Assembly: GCA_963828755.1 (NCBI GenBank) | Contig: CAWHFY010000003.1 | Coordinates: 186,001-250,000, forward strand | DNA length: 64,000 nt | DNA from: WHSW01 sp963828755 | GTDB lineage: Bacteria > Actinomycetota > Thermoleophilia > Solirubrobacterales > 70-9 | Direction of reading: 5' to 3' | Shown here: piece after piece, positions 42,905 through 51,471 of the stretch | Layout of the letters: each line of letters starts with the position of its first letter | Numbering within the stretch: the first letter of the stretch is position 1 | Notes under the pieces: generated by a model | The model's database searches: none | What the model was told of the DNA's origin: nothing | The model's input: the letters and a program-made list of their open reading frames with translations, nothing else | Program-made: the position numbers and the translations under genes

Positions 42905-43675
42905 CTAGCCGGCGGCGAGCGCGTACACGAACATCGCAGCCGCGCTCGCCAACAGCGCCCAGCCGGTCGACGAGACCGAGCGGGCACCGCCGGGCGCCGT
43001 CTTCTCGACAACCATCACCCCGGTGAGCGCGGCCATCCAGACGAGGCTGGCGACCCCGACCGCGAACATGACAAGCATCAGCGCCCAGCAGCAGCCGACG
43101 CAGAAGAGCCCGTGGCGGGCTCCGAGCCTCGCCGCGCCGACGGTCCCCCGCTCGTAGTAGCGGCGCACAAAGGCTCCGGGGTGCCGGCACTGGCGGAGAC
43201 AAGCCTCCTTCAGGGAGCTGAACTGAAACGCGCCGGCGAGCGCCAGAGTGGTCGGGAGGATCAGCCCCTGGTTGGCCCGCAGCCAGGAGCTCGAGTCCAC
43301 CGCCTGATGAACGCAGACGTCGAATCCGAAAGCGAGGGCGCCGAACACTGTCCACGCTGCCGCATACCCACCGAGCAGGCCGGCGAGCGCGCGTCCCGGA
43401 TGAGGTTGGCGCCCGGCAGCGAGTTCGAAGGTGCGGATCAGAGGCAGGCTGCTGGGCAGCATCATGGCGGCCACCATCACCTGCCAGGCCAGGAGCGAGA
43501 GCAGGACGGCGATCGCCAGCGGAGCGCCGCCCTCGATCAACTCGTCGTGGCCGAAGTGGGCGCCCGCGCCGCTCAGCGCGGCGGCGATCGAGACAGCCCA
43601 GGCGATCGCGACCGCCCCCAGCACCGGCCGGGGGACGGCCGCCGCCCGGGAGAGGGTGGCGCTGGCGACGCTCAA
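42905..43675 (-). CDS. DUF2182 integral membrane protein
   Basis: 256 residues from a TTG at 43675 that overlaps the DUF1326 stop. Family motif AWQVMVAAMMLPSSLPLIRTF, the Cys-containing FSSLKEACLRQCRHPGAF, and HGLFCVGCCWALMLVMFAVG. Annotated in databases as predicted metal-binding membrane proteins; function unproven. It is translationally coupled to the DUF1326 gene. Confidence 0.83.
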   Translation of the reverse strand: MSVASATLSRAAAVPRPVLGAVAIAWAVSIAAALSGAGAHFGHDELIEGGAPLAIAVLLSLLAWQVMVAAMMLPSSLPLIRTFELAAGRQPHPGRALAGLLGGYAAAWTVFGALAFGFDVCVHQAVDSSSWLRANQGLILPTTLALAGAFQFSSLKEACLRQCRHPGAFVRRYYERGTVGAARLGARHGLFCVGCCWALMLVMFAVGVASLVWMAALTGVMVVEKTAPGGARSVSSTGWALLASAAAMFVYALAAG

Positions 43676-44310
43676 GCGTCCCCTGCGTAGTCCAGGCTCC
43701 AGTCGGACTGGATCGCGTTGCGGCCCTCGAACGACCAGCTCATCCCGTGCTCGGGGATCTCGACCTGGAGATGGTCCGCGACGCCGACGTACGCCGGCGA
43801 GCCCGGCACGGTCGAGAACAGCGAGTCGCGTAGGGTCGTCTTCGTACCGTCGTTGCCGGTGTACGGCCGCATGCGCGAGGAGAGGCGGCCACCACCGACC
43901 TCGAGCACACCCTCGCCGCCGCGGGTCTCGTGGGTGATCGGGGCGCGCTCGACGGAGACGACCTCGCCAATCAGCCCCGCGAGGTCGCCGAGCGGCCCGC
44001 CGAGGTCCCCGCAGAAGGCGGCGCGAATCGCCTCGAACTGCTCGTCGGTCGCGCGCTCGTCGATGTACATGACCACCCGCCAGCTGCCCGGCGTCAACAC
44101 ATTGCCCGGGATCTGGCAGACCTCGACGATCGAGAGCCCGCTGACGTCGACGCCGCCGATCGCTCCCGACTCGAAGTGGTAGGCGTTGCACGAGTCGCAG
44201 GTGCCGTGATCGGGGTCCTCACCGATCCAGCACGGGCAGAGCACCCCGCACGAGCACGCCTCCAACAGGGTTCCGGTCATTTGGTACCTGGGCGCGACGG
44301 CAGCGCTCAT
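43672..44310 (-). CDS. DUF1326 protein
   Basis: 212 residues from the ATG at 44310 (AAAGGAG upstream). Cysteine-rich N-terminus LLEACSCGVLCPCWIGEDPD and CDSCNAYHFESGAIGGVDVS are diagnostic. C-terminal HGMSWSFEGRNAIQSDWSL. The clustered cysteines suggest metal binding, probably copper or iron. The pair DUF1326-DUF2182 recurs in many genomes (recalled). Confidence 0.87.
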   Translation of the reverse strand: MSAAVAPRYQMTGTLLEACSCGVLCPCWIGEDPDHGTCDSCNAYHFESGAIGGVDVSGLSIVEVCQIPGNVLTPGSWRVVMYIDERATDEQFEAIRAAFCGDLGGPLGDLAGLIGEVVSVERAPITHETRGGEGVLEVGGGRLSSRMRPYTGNDGTKTTLRDSLFSTVPGSPAYVGVADHLQVEIPEHGMSWSFEGRNAIQSDWSLDYAGDA

Positions 44311-44698
44311 CGGCGCTCCTTTCGGTTGGTCACAACACCTCCCCAAGCTTCTCGGCTGGCCGGCGGGCGCTGTCGGTCACGACGTCGCTGTACTGCAGCC
44401 AGCCGCTCGGCGACCTTGAATCTGAGGCTCGTCGGGAGGTTCGGGCCGCGCGGTGACTCCAGGGTCGAGAACCGGGCAAGCCTCGCCCGACCGCCGTGCG
44501 GCCGGGCCCGTCGGTACAACGTGCCCGCGGCGTCCGAGCCACGAAAGAAACCTCCGCCACGACCCTACGCCCGACTCGCGGCGCGGTCAAGGTCAGTGCT
44601 CCAGACGAACGCGTCGACCGTCGGCACCGAGGATGTTGCACTGCCCAAAACGAGCGGCAACCCCGGGAAGGAGCGGCGCGACGCCACCCGAGTTGCAA
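44311..44698. other. Stretch without recognised gene
   Basis: Open frames exist on both strands but are arginine/proline-rich and match nothing I know. It probably contains the promoter for the DUF1326 operon. Confidence 0.5.
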
Positions 44699-45484
44699 TC
44701 ACAGCGTCTGGACGAGACCGCCGTCGATCACGAAGTCCGACCCGGTCACGTTGCCGGCGCGGTCGCCGGCCAGCAGCACGACGAGGTCAGCGACCTCCCG
44801 AGGCTCGGTGAAGCGACCGGTCGCGGCCTGTTCGGCCTGCTGTTCCGCCACCTTCTTGGGGTCGCCCCCCTGGGCACCCGCGACAGTGGCAGCTACCCCG
44901 TGGTCGCCGAGCCAGAGTTCGGTCGAGACCGGCCCAGGACTGACTGTGTTGACGCGGATCCCGCGCGGACCGACCTCCTTCGACAGCGACTTGGAGAAGT
45001 TGGCCAGCGCGGCCTTCGCAGCGCTGTAGTCGATCACTGCCGGGTCCGGCAGAAACGCGTTCACCGAGCAGGTGTTGACGATCGTTCCTCGGCCCGCCTC
45101 GAGCATGCTCGGCAGGGCGGCGCGGGTCGTGCGAACGGCGGCCATGAACCCCAGGGTGAGCGATTGCAGCCACTGATCGTCGGTAACCGAAAGGAACCCG
45201 TCGAGTCGTGGCGTCACGGCGCCGACGTTGTTGACGAGCACATCGAGCGGGCCATCCTCGAGAGCCGCCGCGACGAGCTCGGCGGGACCATCGGCGGCTG
45301 ATAGATCGACGGTCACCTGCCGGACCTGGCCCTGTTCGATCAGTTGGCCCAGCGCGTCGCTGACGCTACGCGAGCCGGCCACGACGCGCGCACCCTCGAC
45401 CGCGAGCGCATTTGTGATCGCCAGACCGATGCCCTTGCTCGCCCCGGTGACGAGGGCTCGCTTGCCGGTCAGGCCGAGGTCCAT
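44699..45484 (-). CDS. Short-chain dehydrogenase/reductase (SDR)
   Basis: 261 residues, classical SDR. Cofactor motif GKRALVTGASKGIGLAITNA, VLVNNVGAV, catalytic NTCSVNAF...DYSAAKAALANFSKS (Ser, Tyr, Lys), and C-terminal GSDFVIDGGLVQTL. Substrate unknown. A stand-alone gene; nothing adjacent suggests a pathway. Confidence 0.92.
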   Translation of the reverse strand: MDLGLTGKRALVTGASKGIGLAITNALAVEGARVVAGSRSVSDALGQLIEQGQVRQVTVDLSAADGPAELVAAALEDGPLDVLVNNVGAVTPRLDGFLSVTDDQWLQSLTLGFMAAVRTTRAALPSMLEAGRGTIVNTCSVNAFLPDPAVIDYSAAKAALANFSKSLSKEVGPRGIRVNTVSPGPVSTELWLGDHGVAATVAGAQGGDPKKVAEQQAEQAATGRFTEPREVADLVVLLAGDRAGNVTGSDFVIDGGLVQTL

Positions 45485-45677
45485 GCGCCAAGCCTAAAGC
45501 CCGATTCATTTCGCGACTCGGCTCGGTCGTTCGACTGCCCGCGCCCATCTCAAGCCACTCCGTTCGCGCGTGCCCCGCTTCGCGCAAGGGCGACGTCGGC
45601 GCGTCAGGGTCTGAGGCCCCGCTCGGCGTCGCGCCATGTATGCCCCGGACCGGCGGTCGGTTTAGCCGCACGGCTGG

Positions 45678-46000
45678 CTACTGAACGCGCTCGTACGTCA
45701 GGATCGCGACGCCGTTGGCGGTTGTCTTCGAGTCGGCGAGCTCAAGCCGCTTTGGAGCATTTCCGTCCTTGAACAGGCGCGCACCCGTGCCCGCCACGAC
45801 CGGGTAGATCTCCAGGCGCATCTCGTCGAGCAGATCCGCGTGCAGAAGCGCTTCGACGAGCGTGGGACTCCCGTGCACGCCGATGTTCTTGCCGGGCTGC
45901 TGCTTCAGCTCGGTGACCGCCTCGGCGAGGTCGCCGCTGATGAGGCTCGCGCTATCGGACGTTCCCCATGGCGCCGCCTTCGAGCGATCGGCCTCAGTGC
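45678..46000 (-). pseudogene. DHFR/RibD-type reductase, C-terminal half
   Basis: APWGTSDSASLISGDLAEAV (numbering from about 45960), LKQQPGKNIGVHGSPTLVEA, LLDEMRLEIYPVVAGTGARL and tail VAILTYERVQ. This is the second half of the bacterial bifunctional deaminase-reductase C-terminal family. The N-terminal NADPH-binding half is missing and no start codon fits; the frame fades out near 46000, next to the SulP gene. Confidence 0.7.
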
Positions 46001-46056
46001 TCTGAGCGCCGCAGCTCGCATCGGAGGGGATAGGTTGGTTTCCCCGGTGAAGCTTC

Positions 46057-47742
46057 GTGACACGCGTGTTTCCATCGCTGAGGGCCTACCAGCGTGACTG
46101 GGCTCGCGGGGACGTAGTCGCCGGGCTGACCGTCTGGGCCGTTCTCGTGCCCTCGGCTCTGGCTTACGCGACGATCGCCGGAGTTTCACCCGTCGTCGGT
46201 CTCTACGCGGTCCCGGCCGCGTTGGTTCTCTACGCGGCCCTCGGCAGTTCTCGCCAGCTGATCATCGGGCCATCCGCGGCCTCCGCGGCTCTTTCGGCCG
46301 CCATCGTCGGGAACGCCGTCGCGGGTAACGGAGGCCAGTTCGTCGCGACGACGGCTGCCCTCGCCATCGTCGTTGGGCTCGCCGCGTTGGTCGCCGGTCT
46401 CCTGCGGCTCGGGTTCGTCGCGAACTTCATCTCCGAGCCCGTGCTCAAGGGTTTCATCGTCGGCCTGTCACTGACGGTCATCGCCGGACAGATACCGAAG
46501 CTGTTCGGAGTCGAGTCCGGCAGCGGCGACTTCTTCGAGAGGATCTGGGACTTCCTGATCAATATCGACGAGACGGACGGCCTCACGCTTCTAGTCGGCG
46601 TGGGCTCCCTCGCGGTGCTGCTCGGGCTTCGTCGAGTGGCGCCGGCCATCCCAGGGCCGCTGGTGGCCGTGGTCCTGGGGATCGGCGCGGTTGAGCTCTT
46701 CGACCTCGGCGCCCACGGGGTGGCGATCGTCGGTTCGATCGACCCCGGTCTGCCTTCGCCGGGTCTCCCCGACGTCAGCCTCGACCGCTTCGGGGCTCTG
46801 GCGGCTGCGGGCTTGGGAGTCACGCTCATTGCCTTTGCCGAGGGCCTCGGGACCGCGAAGATCTACGCCCAGCGGGAAGGGCAGGAGATCGACCCGAACC
46901 GGGAGCTGATCGGCCTCGGCGCAGCGAACCTCGGCGCCGGGATCTCCGGCGGCTTCGCCGTCAACGGGAGCCTCTCGAAGACGGCGGTGAACAGCACCGC
47001 CGGCGGGCGGACCCAGCTCGTCGGCCTGATCGTCGGCGGCCTGACGCTGCTCACCCTGCTACTTCTGACCGGCTATTTCGAGAGCCTGCCCGAGGCGACT
47101 TTGGCGGCGATCGTGATCGTCGCCCTTGTCGGCCTGATCGACGTCGCTGCGTTACGCGATTTCTACCGCGTCTACACCAGCAGGCTCGGGCGCGCGTACG
47201 GCTTCGCGACGCGGGCCGACTTCATTGCAGCGATCGCCGCGATGCTCGGGGTGATGATCCTGGGCACGCTCGCGGGACTGTTCGCTGGAGTGCTGATCTC
47301 GCTCCTGCTCCTCCTCTACCGTGCCTCGCGGCCGCCGGTAGCTGAGCTCGGCAGGGTTCCCGGGACCAGCGGTCACTTCTCGGATCTGGATCGACACCCG
47401 GAAAATCGGCGTGTCGAGGGCATCACGGTGTTGAGGATCGAGGGCGGGCTGTTCTTCGCCAATGCTGCCGCGATCGCCGCCGACATCCGAAGCGCGGCCC
47501 GCAGCGATGACGTTCACGCGATCGTCATCGACGCCGAGACGATGCCGTTCATCGACGTGACCGCCGCACAGGTACTCGACCAGGTGGCCCGAGAGGTGCG
47601 TGCCAAAGGCGTTCGACTGGTGATCGCCCGCGACGTCGGTCAGGTGCGTGACGTCCTCGATACCGCCCCGGGCGACTCGATCCTCGACTACGCGTATCCG
47701 ACCGTCGACCAGGCTGTAACGCAACTCGTTGCACAGCGCTGA
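46057..47742 (+). CDS. SulP-family anion transporter with STAS domain
   Basis: 561 residues. SulP core: GLTVWAVLVPSALAYATIAG, GLYAVPAALVLYAALGSSRQ, GPSAASAALSAAIVG, FAEGLGTAKIYAQREGQEID and NGSLSKTAVNSTAGGRTQLV. C-terminal STAS domain with VIDAETMPFIDVTAAQVLDQ. Transports sulfate, bicarbonate or dicarboxylate; the substrate cannot be chosen. GTG start at 46057. No carbonic anhydrase is adjacent. Confidence 0.93.
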   Translation: MTRVFPSLRAYQRDWARGDVVAGLTVWAVLVPSALAYATIAGVSPVVGLYAVPAALVLYAALGSSRQLIIGPSAASAALSAAIVGNAVAGNGGQFVATTAALAIVVGLAALVAGLLRLGFVANFISEPVLKGFIVGLSLTVIAGQIPKLFGVESGSGDFFERIWDFLINIDETDGLTLLVGVGSLAVLLGLRRVAPAIPGPLVAVVLGIGAVELFDLGAHGVAIVGSIDPGLPSPGLPDVSLDRFGALAAAGLGVTLIAFAEGLGTAKIYAQREGQEIDPNRELIGLGAANLGAGISGGFAVNGSLSKTAVNSTAGGRTQLVGLIVGGLTLLTLLLLTGYFESLPEATLAAIVIVALVGLIDVAALRDFYRVYTSRLGRAYGFATRADFIAAIAAMLGVMILGTLAGLFAGVLISLLLLLYRASRPPVAELGRVPGTSGHFSDLDRHPENRRVEGITVLRIEGGLFFANAAAIAADIRSAARSDDVHAIVIDAETMPFIDVTAAQVLDQVAREVRAKGVRLVIARDVGQVRDVLDTAPGDSILDYAYPTVDQAVTQLVAQR

Positions 47743-47834
47743 GTCGAGCCGCGCATGACCACGCGGTACTCAACGGTTCGAGCGCTGTCGAGCGAAAGCC
47801 GTAGGCCGTAGCGAGATCAGCGCTCGGCGAGCAT

Positions 47835-47899
47835 TGGGCACTAAACCCGTCCCGGTGCCCAAATCGAGCGACATCGGCAGGCATCCACGGCTATCCGAC
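47835..47899 (+). repeat. 65-bp right-end module, copy 2 (inverted GGTGCCCA boxes)
   Basis: TGGGCACT at 47835-47842 and GGTGCCCA at 47854-47861 with the same 11-base spacer as copy 1, then the same AAATCGAGCGACATC-type stretch to CTATCCGAC. It is 147 bases upstream of the tRNA fragment at 47982. Confidence 0.82.
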
Positions 47900-47981
47900 G
47901 CCCTTGGAGTAGCGGCTCCATGGGCGGTAATCCGCTTGATTAGAGCCATCAACGCGACTTTGAGCGGTGCGAAGGCGCCCC

Positions 47982-48025
<44 letters not shown>

Positions 48026-48035
48026 TCTAAGAATG

Positions 48036-48058
48036 CCCCGCTCAACGCGGGGTTTTCT
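48036..48058 (+). terminator. Copy of the tRNA-Ala terminator
   Basis: CCCCGCTCAACGCGGGG followed by TTTTCTT, 10 bases after the tRNA fragment. Same place and nearly the same sequence as the terminator of the intact tRNA. Confidence 0.85.
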
Positions 48059-48100
48059 TGTTCTCCGGCTTGGAGCTCGCGGATCCGCAGCGACCTGATC

Positions 48101-48120
48101 CGCCCATCGGTGCCCATTGG
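48101..48120 (+). repeat. Left-end repeat, copy 2
   Basis: CGCCCATCGGTGCCCATTGG; counterpart of 22263-22283, 76 bases after the tRNA fragment. Confidence 0.5.
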
Positions 48121-48286
48121 AATGCCAAATTCCACCGTCGGCGCCTCGGCAACCGTCCTCGTGGCCTTGCTCATCGTGTCTCCATCCGTCAGGCGGGCCG
48201 CCTTCGCGGTCTCCGTATGCGTCGCCCGGCTCGATCCGAGCTTCGAGCATTACAGCGACTGCCGTCTGCGCTCAGCGCGAGTGCTC

Positions 48287-49516
48287 TCAGGCCGCCACCG
48301 CGCTGGGGCCGGCAACGACTCCCTCGTCGTGGAGGCGTCCGATCTCGGTTTCGCTGAGCGAGAGCAGCTCGGCCAGAATCTCGTCCGTGTGCTCCCCCAG
48401 CATCGGCGCCCGGGTGGCGGGGAGGCGTCCTTGCTCGGAGAAGTCGAGCGGCGAGCCAGCCATCAGATAGGTGCCGATCCCGGGTTGCTCGACCTCCCCG
48501 AACATCGGGTTTTCGGTTGAGCAGCGGGGGTCCTCGTCGACCAGTTGCATGAACGTCTGGTAGGGGCCCCAGCAGACTCCATGGCGGTCGAAGATCTCGC
48601 TGATCTCCTCGAGGGTGTGGCTGATCGTCCAGGGCTTCAGGATCGCGCCGAGCACCTCGCGAGCCGCGAAGCGATCGCCCTCCTTGGAGAGGTCCACGTC
48701 GAGCTGCTGCTCGACCAGCTCAAAGGCGGCGTGCAGTCCGGTCGCCTCGACCAGCGCCTTCCACTGATGCGGAGTCAGCGCGACCACCATCACGCGCCTG
48801 TCGTCGGCGGTCAGGAAGTCGCGGCCGAAGGCGCCGTAGAGGTAGTTGCCCTCCTTCTGGCGCTCGCGGCGGCACAGCTGCGCCTCGGCGATCTTGCCGA
48901 GGTTGCCGACCATCGCGAAGGCGACGTCGGAGAGGGCGACGGTGACCTGCTGTCCCTTCCCCGTGCGCCCGCGATGGCGCTCGGCCGCGAGCACGCCGGC
49001 GGCGGCAAGGGTGCCGGTGATCGCATCCCACGCGGGCAGTAGGTGATTGAAGGGGACACCCAGGTTGCGTGGGCCGGTCGCCCAAGGAAAGCCCGTCGCC
49101 GGGTTCACGGTGTAGTCGACGGCCGAGCTGCCGTCGTGGTTGCCGGTGATCGTGGCCATGATCAGGTCGCCGCGGTGTATGCGCAGCGCCTCGTAGGAGA
49201 GCCAGCCCCGGGCTGGGAAGTTGGTCAGCAAGATTCCGCTGTCCCGGCCGGGCTCGCAGATCAGCGCGGTCACCAGCTCCTTGCCGCGATCGGAGCGAAG
49301 GTCCACCTGGAACGAGCGCTTGCCCTTGTTGAGACCGGTCCAGAAGAGGCTCGCGCCGTCCTCGGTGACCGGCCACCGGTTGCGGTCCAGCCCGCCGCCG
49401 ATCTGGTCGAAGCGGATCACCTCGGCACCAAGCTGGGCCAGGGTCATGCCACCGAGCGGGGCGGCGACGTAGGCCGACCCCTCGATCACACGTAGGCCAT
49501 CCAGGATTCCGGGCAT
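48287..49516 (-). CDS. Family III CoA transferase (CaiB/BaiF), mesaconyl-CoA transferase-like
   Basis: 409 residues from the ATG at 49516. Family start LDGLRVIEGSAYVAAPLGGM, TLAQLGAEVIRFDQIGGGLD, LNKGKRSFQVDL, the likely catalytic Asp in LLPAWDAITGTLAAAGVL, and GRTGKGQQVTVALSD. The context (MaoC hydratase directly upstream, CitE-like lyase divergent) fits the mesaconyl-CoA C1-C4 transferase (Mct) branch; other CoA acceptors remain possible. Confidence 0.8.
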   Translation of the reverse strand: MPGILDGLRVIEGSAYVAAPLGGMTLAQLGAEVIRFDQIGGGLDRNRWPVTEDGASLFWTGLNKGKRSFQVDLRSDRGKELVTALICEPGRDSGILLTNFPARGWLSYEALRIHRGDLIMATITGNHDGSSAVDYTVNPATGFPWATGPRNLGVPFNHLLPAWDAITGTLAAAGVLAAERHRGRTGKGQQVTVALSDVAFAMVGNLGKIAEAQLCRRERQKEGNYLYGAFGRDFLTADDRRVMVVALTPHQWKALVEATGLHAAFELVEQQLDVDLSKEGDRFAAREVLGAILKPWTISHTLEEISEIFDRHGVCWGPYQTFMQLVDEDPRCSTENPMFGEVEQPGIGTYLMAGSPLDFSEQGRLPATRAPMLGEHTDEILAELLSLSETEIGRLHDEGVVAGPSAVAA

Positions 49517-49527
49517 GGGATCTCCAA

Positions 49528-50544
49528 TCAGGCGAGGACGCCCACGAACGCCCACTCGAGCACCTGCTCGGGCGGTTCGCCGGTTCCTCGGTCGGCGTGA
49601 ACAGTGGCGCGCAGGTCGGCGAGCGTCGCGTCGGAATGCTCCGTCCGCGACGTCGCCACCACGGCCACCTCGGTACTGAGGACGTCACCCTCGAAGACGG
49701 GCGCGGAATGCTCGCAGGAGCGCCAGGCGACGATCGTCGCCAGCGCCGGCAGCGCCAGGGCGGCGTGCGCCGCGGCGATCGAGATCGTCTGACCCCCGTA
49801 GACGAGGCGGCGCCCGTACTTCCCGGCGCCGCCGTCCCGGTGCGTCATCGCAAGGTTGAGCGTGAGCCGCGCGAGCTCGGGCGCGGTCGTCACGATTTCG
49901 CGGCCCTCCATCACGTGGACCGTTCCGGGCACGAACGCCGCACCGGGCTCGGCGACGCGAGCGCGCATCGCTTCGTAGTTCCAGGACGGAATCGCCGCTC
50001 GCAGGCGCTCGGGATCGAGCTGCTGGGAGATCTTGTCGAAGCCGTCGGCGTGACCGGTAGCGACGCTCGCGTCGCGCAGGGGAATCATCGGGCAGCGATA
50101 GAAGTCGAGGACGGGCTCGCCGCGCTGGTTCTGGGTCTGGATCCGCAGCACCGCCAGGCCCGAGGCGCTGCCGTCGGCCCGCGGCCGGTTCTGTTTCAGG
50201 GCGACGACCTCGGTCTGCGTGCGAAGGGTGTCGCCCCGAAAGACCTGGCGCAGCAGCACGAGGCCGCGATAGAAGAGGTTGCCGAGCACCCGCTGCGTCG
50301 GAACCGTGGACTGCCCGATCGCCACATCGCAGACCAGGTTCGGATGGATCAGCGTGCCCTCCGAGCCCGTCACCTCCCGGCTCAAGGCAGCGTCGAGCGG
50401 CAGCAGCATCCTGTCGCCGGTGATCGCCTGGTGGATCGCGGCATGGCCGGAGGTGAGCGTCATCGCGGGCGCGTCGAAGACCTGACCCCGCTCCAGATCC
50501 TCGAAGTAGGGACCACCCACGGTGACCCTCCGGTTCGCTTCCAC
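49528..50544 (-). CDS. MaoC-like double-hotdog hydratase, mesaconyl-CoA hydratase-like
   Basis: 338 residues from a GTG at 50544 (GGAGGAG just upstream). VGGPYFEDLERGQVFDAPAM and LTSGHAAIHQAITGDRMLLP at the start, VGNLFYRG-type segment VLGNLFYRGLVLLRQVFRGD, and a second hotdog with LVYGGQTISIAAAHAALALP. These are hallmarks of the mesaconyl-C1-CoA hydratase (beta-methylmalyl-CoA dehydratase, Mch) family. It ends 11 bases before the CoA-transferase gene; the two form an operon. Confidence 0.83.
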   Translation of the reverse strand: MEANRRVTVGGPYFEDLERGQVFDAPAMTLTSGHAAIHQAITGDRMLLPLDAALSREVTGSEGTLIHPNLVCDVAIGQSTVPTQRVLGNLFYRGLVLLRQVFRGDTLRTQTEVVALKQNRPRADGSASGLAVLRIQTQNQRGEPVLDFYRCPMIPLRDASVATGHADGFDKISQQLDPERLRAAIPSWNYEAMRARVAEPGAAFVPGTVHVMEGREIVTTAPELARLTLNLAMTHRDGGAGKYGRRLVYGGQTISIAAAHAALALPALATIVAWRSCEHSAPVFEGDVLSTEVAVVATSRTEHSDATLADLRATVHADRGTGEPPEQVLEWAFVGVLA

Positions 50545-50592
50545 GACGCCTCTCCTCCGCGGGTTTGAGGCACAGGAGAGTAGCTGAGCACG

Positions 50593-50609
50593 TATGCTCA
50601 CGGCGGATG
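50593..50609 (+). promoter_or_regulatory. -10 box of a leaderless promoter for the lyase gene
   Basis: TATGCT at 50593-50598, 8 bases, then ATG at 50607. It lies in the 62-base gap between divergent genes. Confidence 0.5.
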
Positions 50610-51471
50610 AGGGCCCGGCGTTCCTGTCTTTCCGTGCCGGCTCGCCCGCGCCGGAAGCTCGAGAAGGCATCGGAGTTGGTGGCCGACGAGATCGTGGTGG
50701 ATCTCGAGGACTCCGTGGCGGTGGAGCAGAAGGAGGAAGCGCGGGCGGCCGTGGCGGAAGCGCTGGCCGGCGCTCGATGGCGCTCGGCGACCGTGAGTGT
50801 GCGCGTCAACGGTACGTCGACGCCCTGGTTCGAGGATGACGTTCGGGCGGTGGCCGGAGCAGGCCAGCGGCTCGACTCGGTGATAGTGCCCAAGGTCGAG
50901 AGCCCCGGTGACTTGCACTGGGCCGACGCTGCTTCTGGGCGAGGCCCGGACCGCCCAGCGCGAGCGGCCGATCGGCCTCCAGGCGTTGATCGAGTCGGCC
51001 AGCGGGCTGCGCGCCGTGAACGAGATCGCCGAGTCCTCGTCGCGCCTCGAGGCCCTGATCCTGGGCCCGGCGGACATGAGCGTCTCGCTCGGCTTCGTAT
51101 CGCCGGAGGAGGGACCGCACTGGGACTACGTGCGCGGCGCGGTGCTCGTCGCCGCCCGCGCCGCCGGCCTCCAGGCAATCGACGGCCCCTACCTCCAGAT
51201 CTCAGACGCTGTAGGACTGCGTGCCTCCGCAGCGCGCGCGCGCGAGTTCGGCTTCGACGGAAAGTGGGCGCTTCATCCCGCGCAGATCGAGCCGCTCAAC
51301 GAACTGTTCTCCCCCACCCCCGACGAGGCCGCGCGGGCTCGGGCGATCCTCGACGCGCTCGCGGGCGCGAGCGACGGCGCGATGCTGCTCGACGGGGAGA
51401 TGATCGACGAGGCCAGCCGCGGAAGGGCCGAGGCGATCCTGGCTCGAGCCGTCGCCGCGCAGAGACCATGA
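50607..51471 (+). CDS. HpcH/HpaI (CitE-like) CoA-ester lyase, one frameshift
   Basis: About 287 residues. MRARRSCLSVPARPRRKLEK, DEIVVDLEDSVAVEQKEEAR, IVPKVESPGDL, IGLQALIESASGLRAVNEIA, LILGPADMSVSLGF and FDGKWALHPAQIEPLNELFS are all malyl-CoA/beta-methylmalyl-CoA lyase features. One frameshift near 50930 (one extra base between HWAD and LLLGEAR) splits it. It cleaves malyl- or methylmalyl-CoA to glyoxylate and acetyl- or propionyl-CoA if the family assignment is right. Ends in an ATGA overlap with ppdK. Confidence 0.82.

Noticed and set aside
50594..50839. Small + strand ORF at the start of the lyase
   Set aside because: A frame shadow of the N-terminal part of the CitE-like lyase, Gly/Arg-rich.
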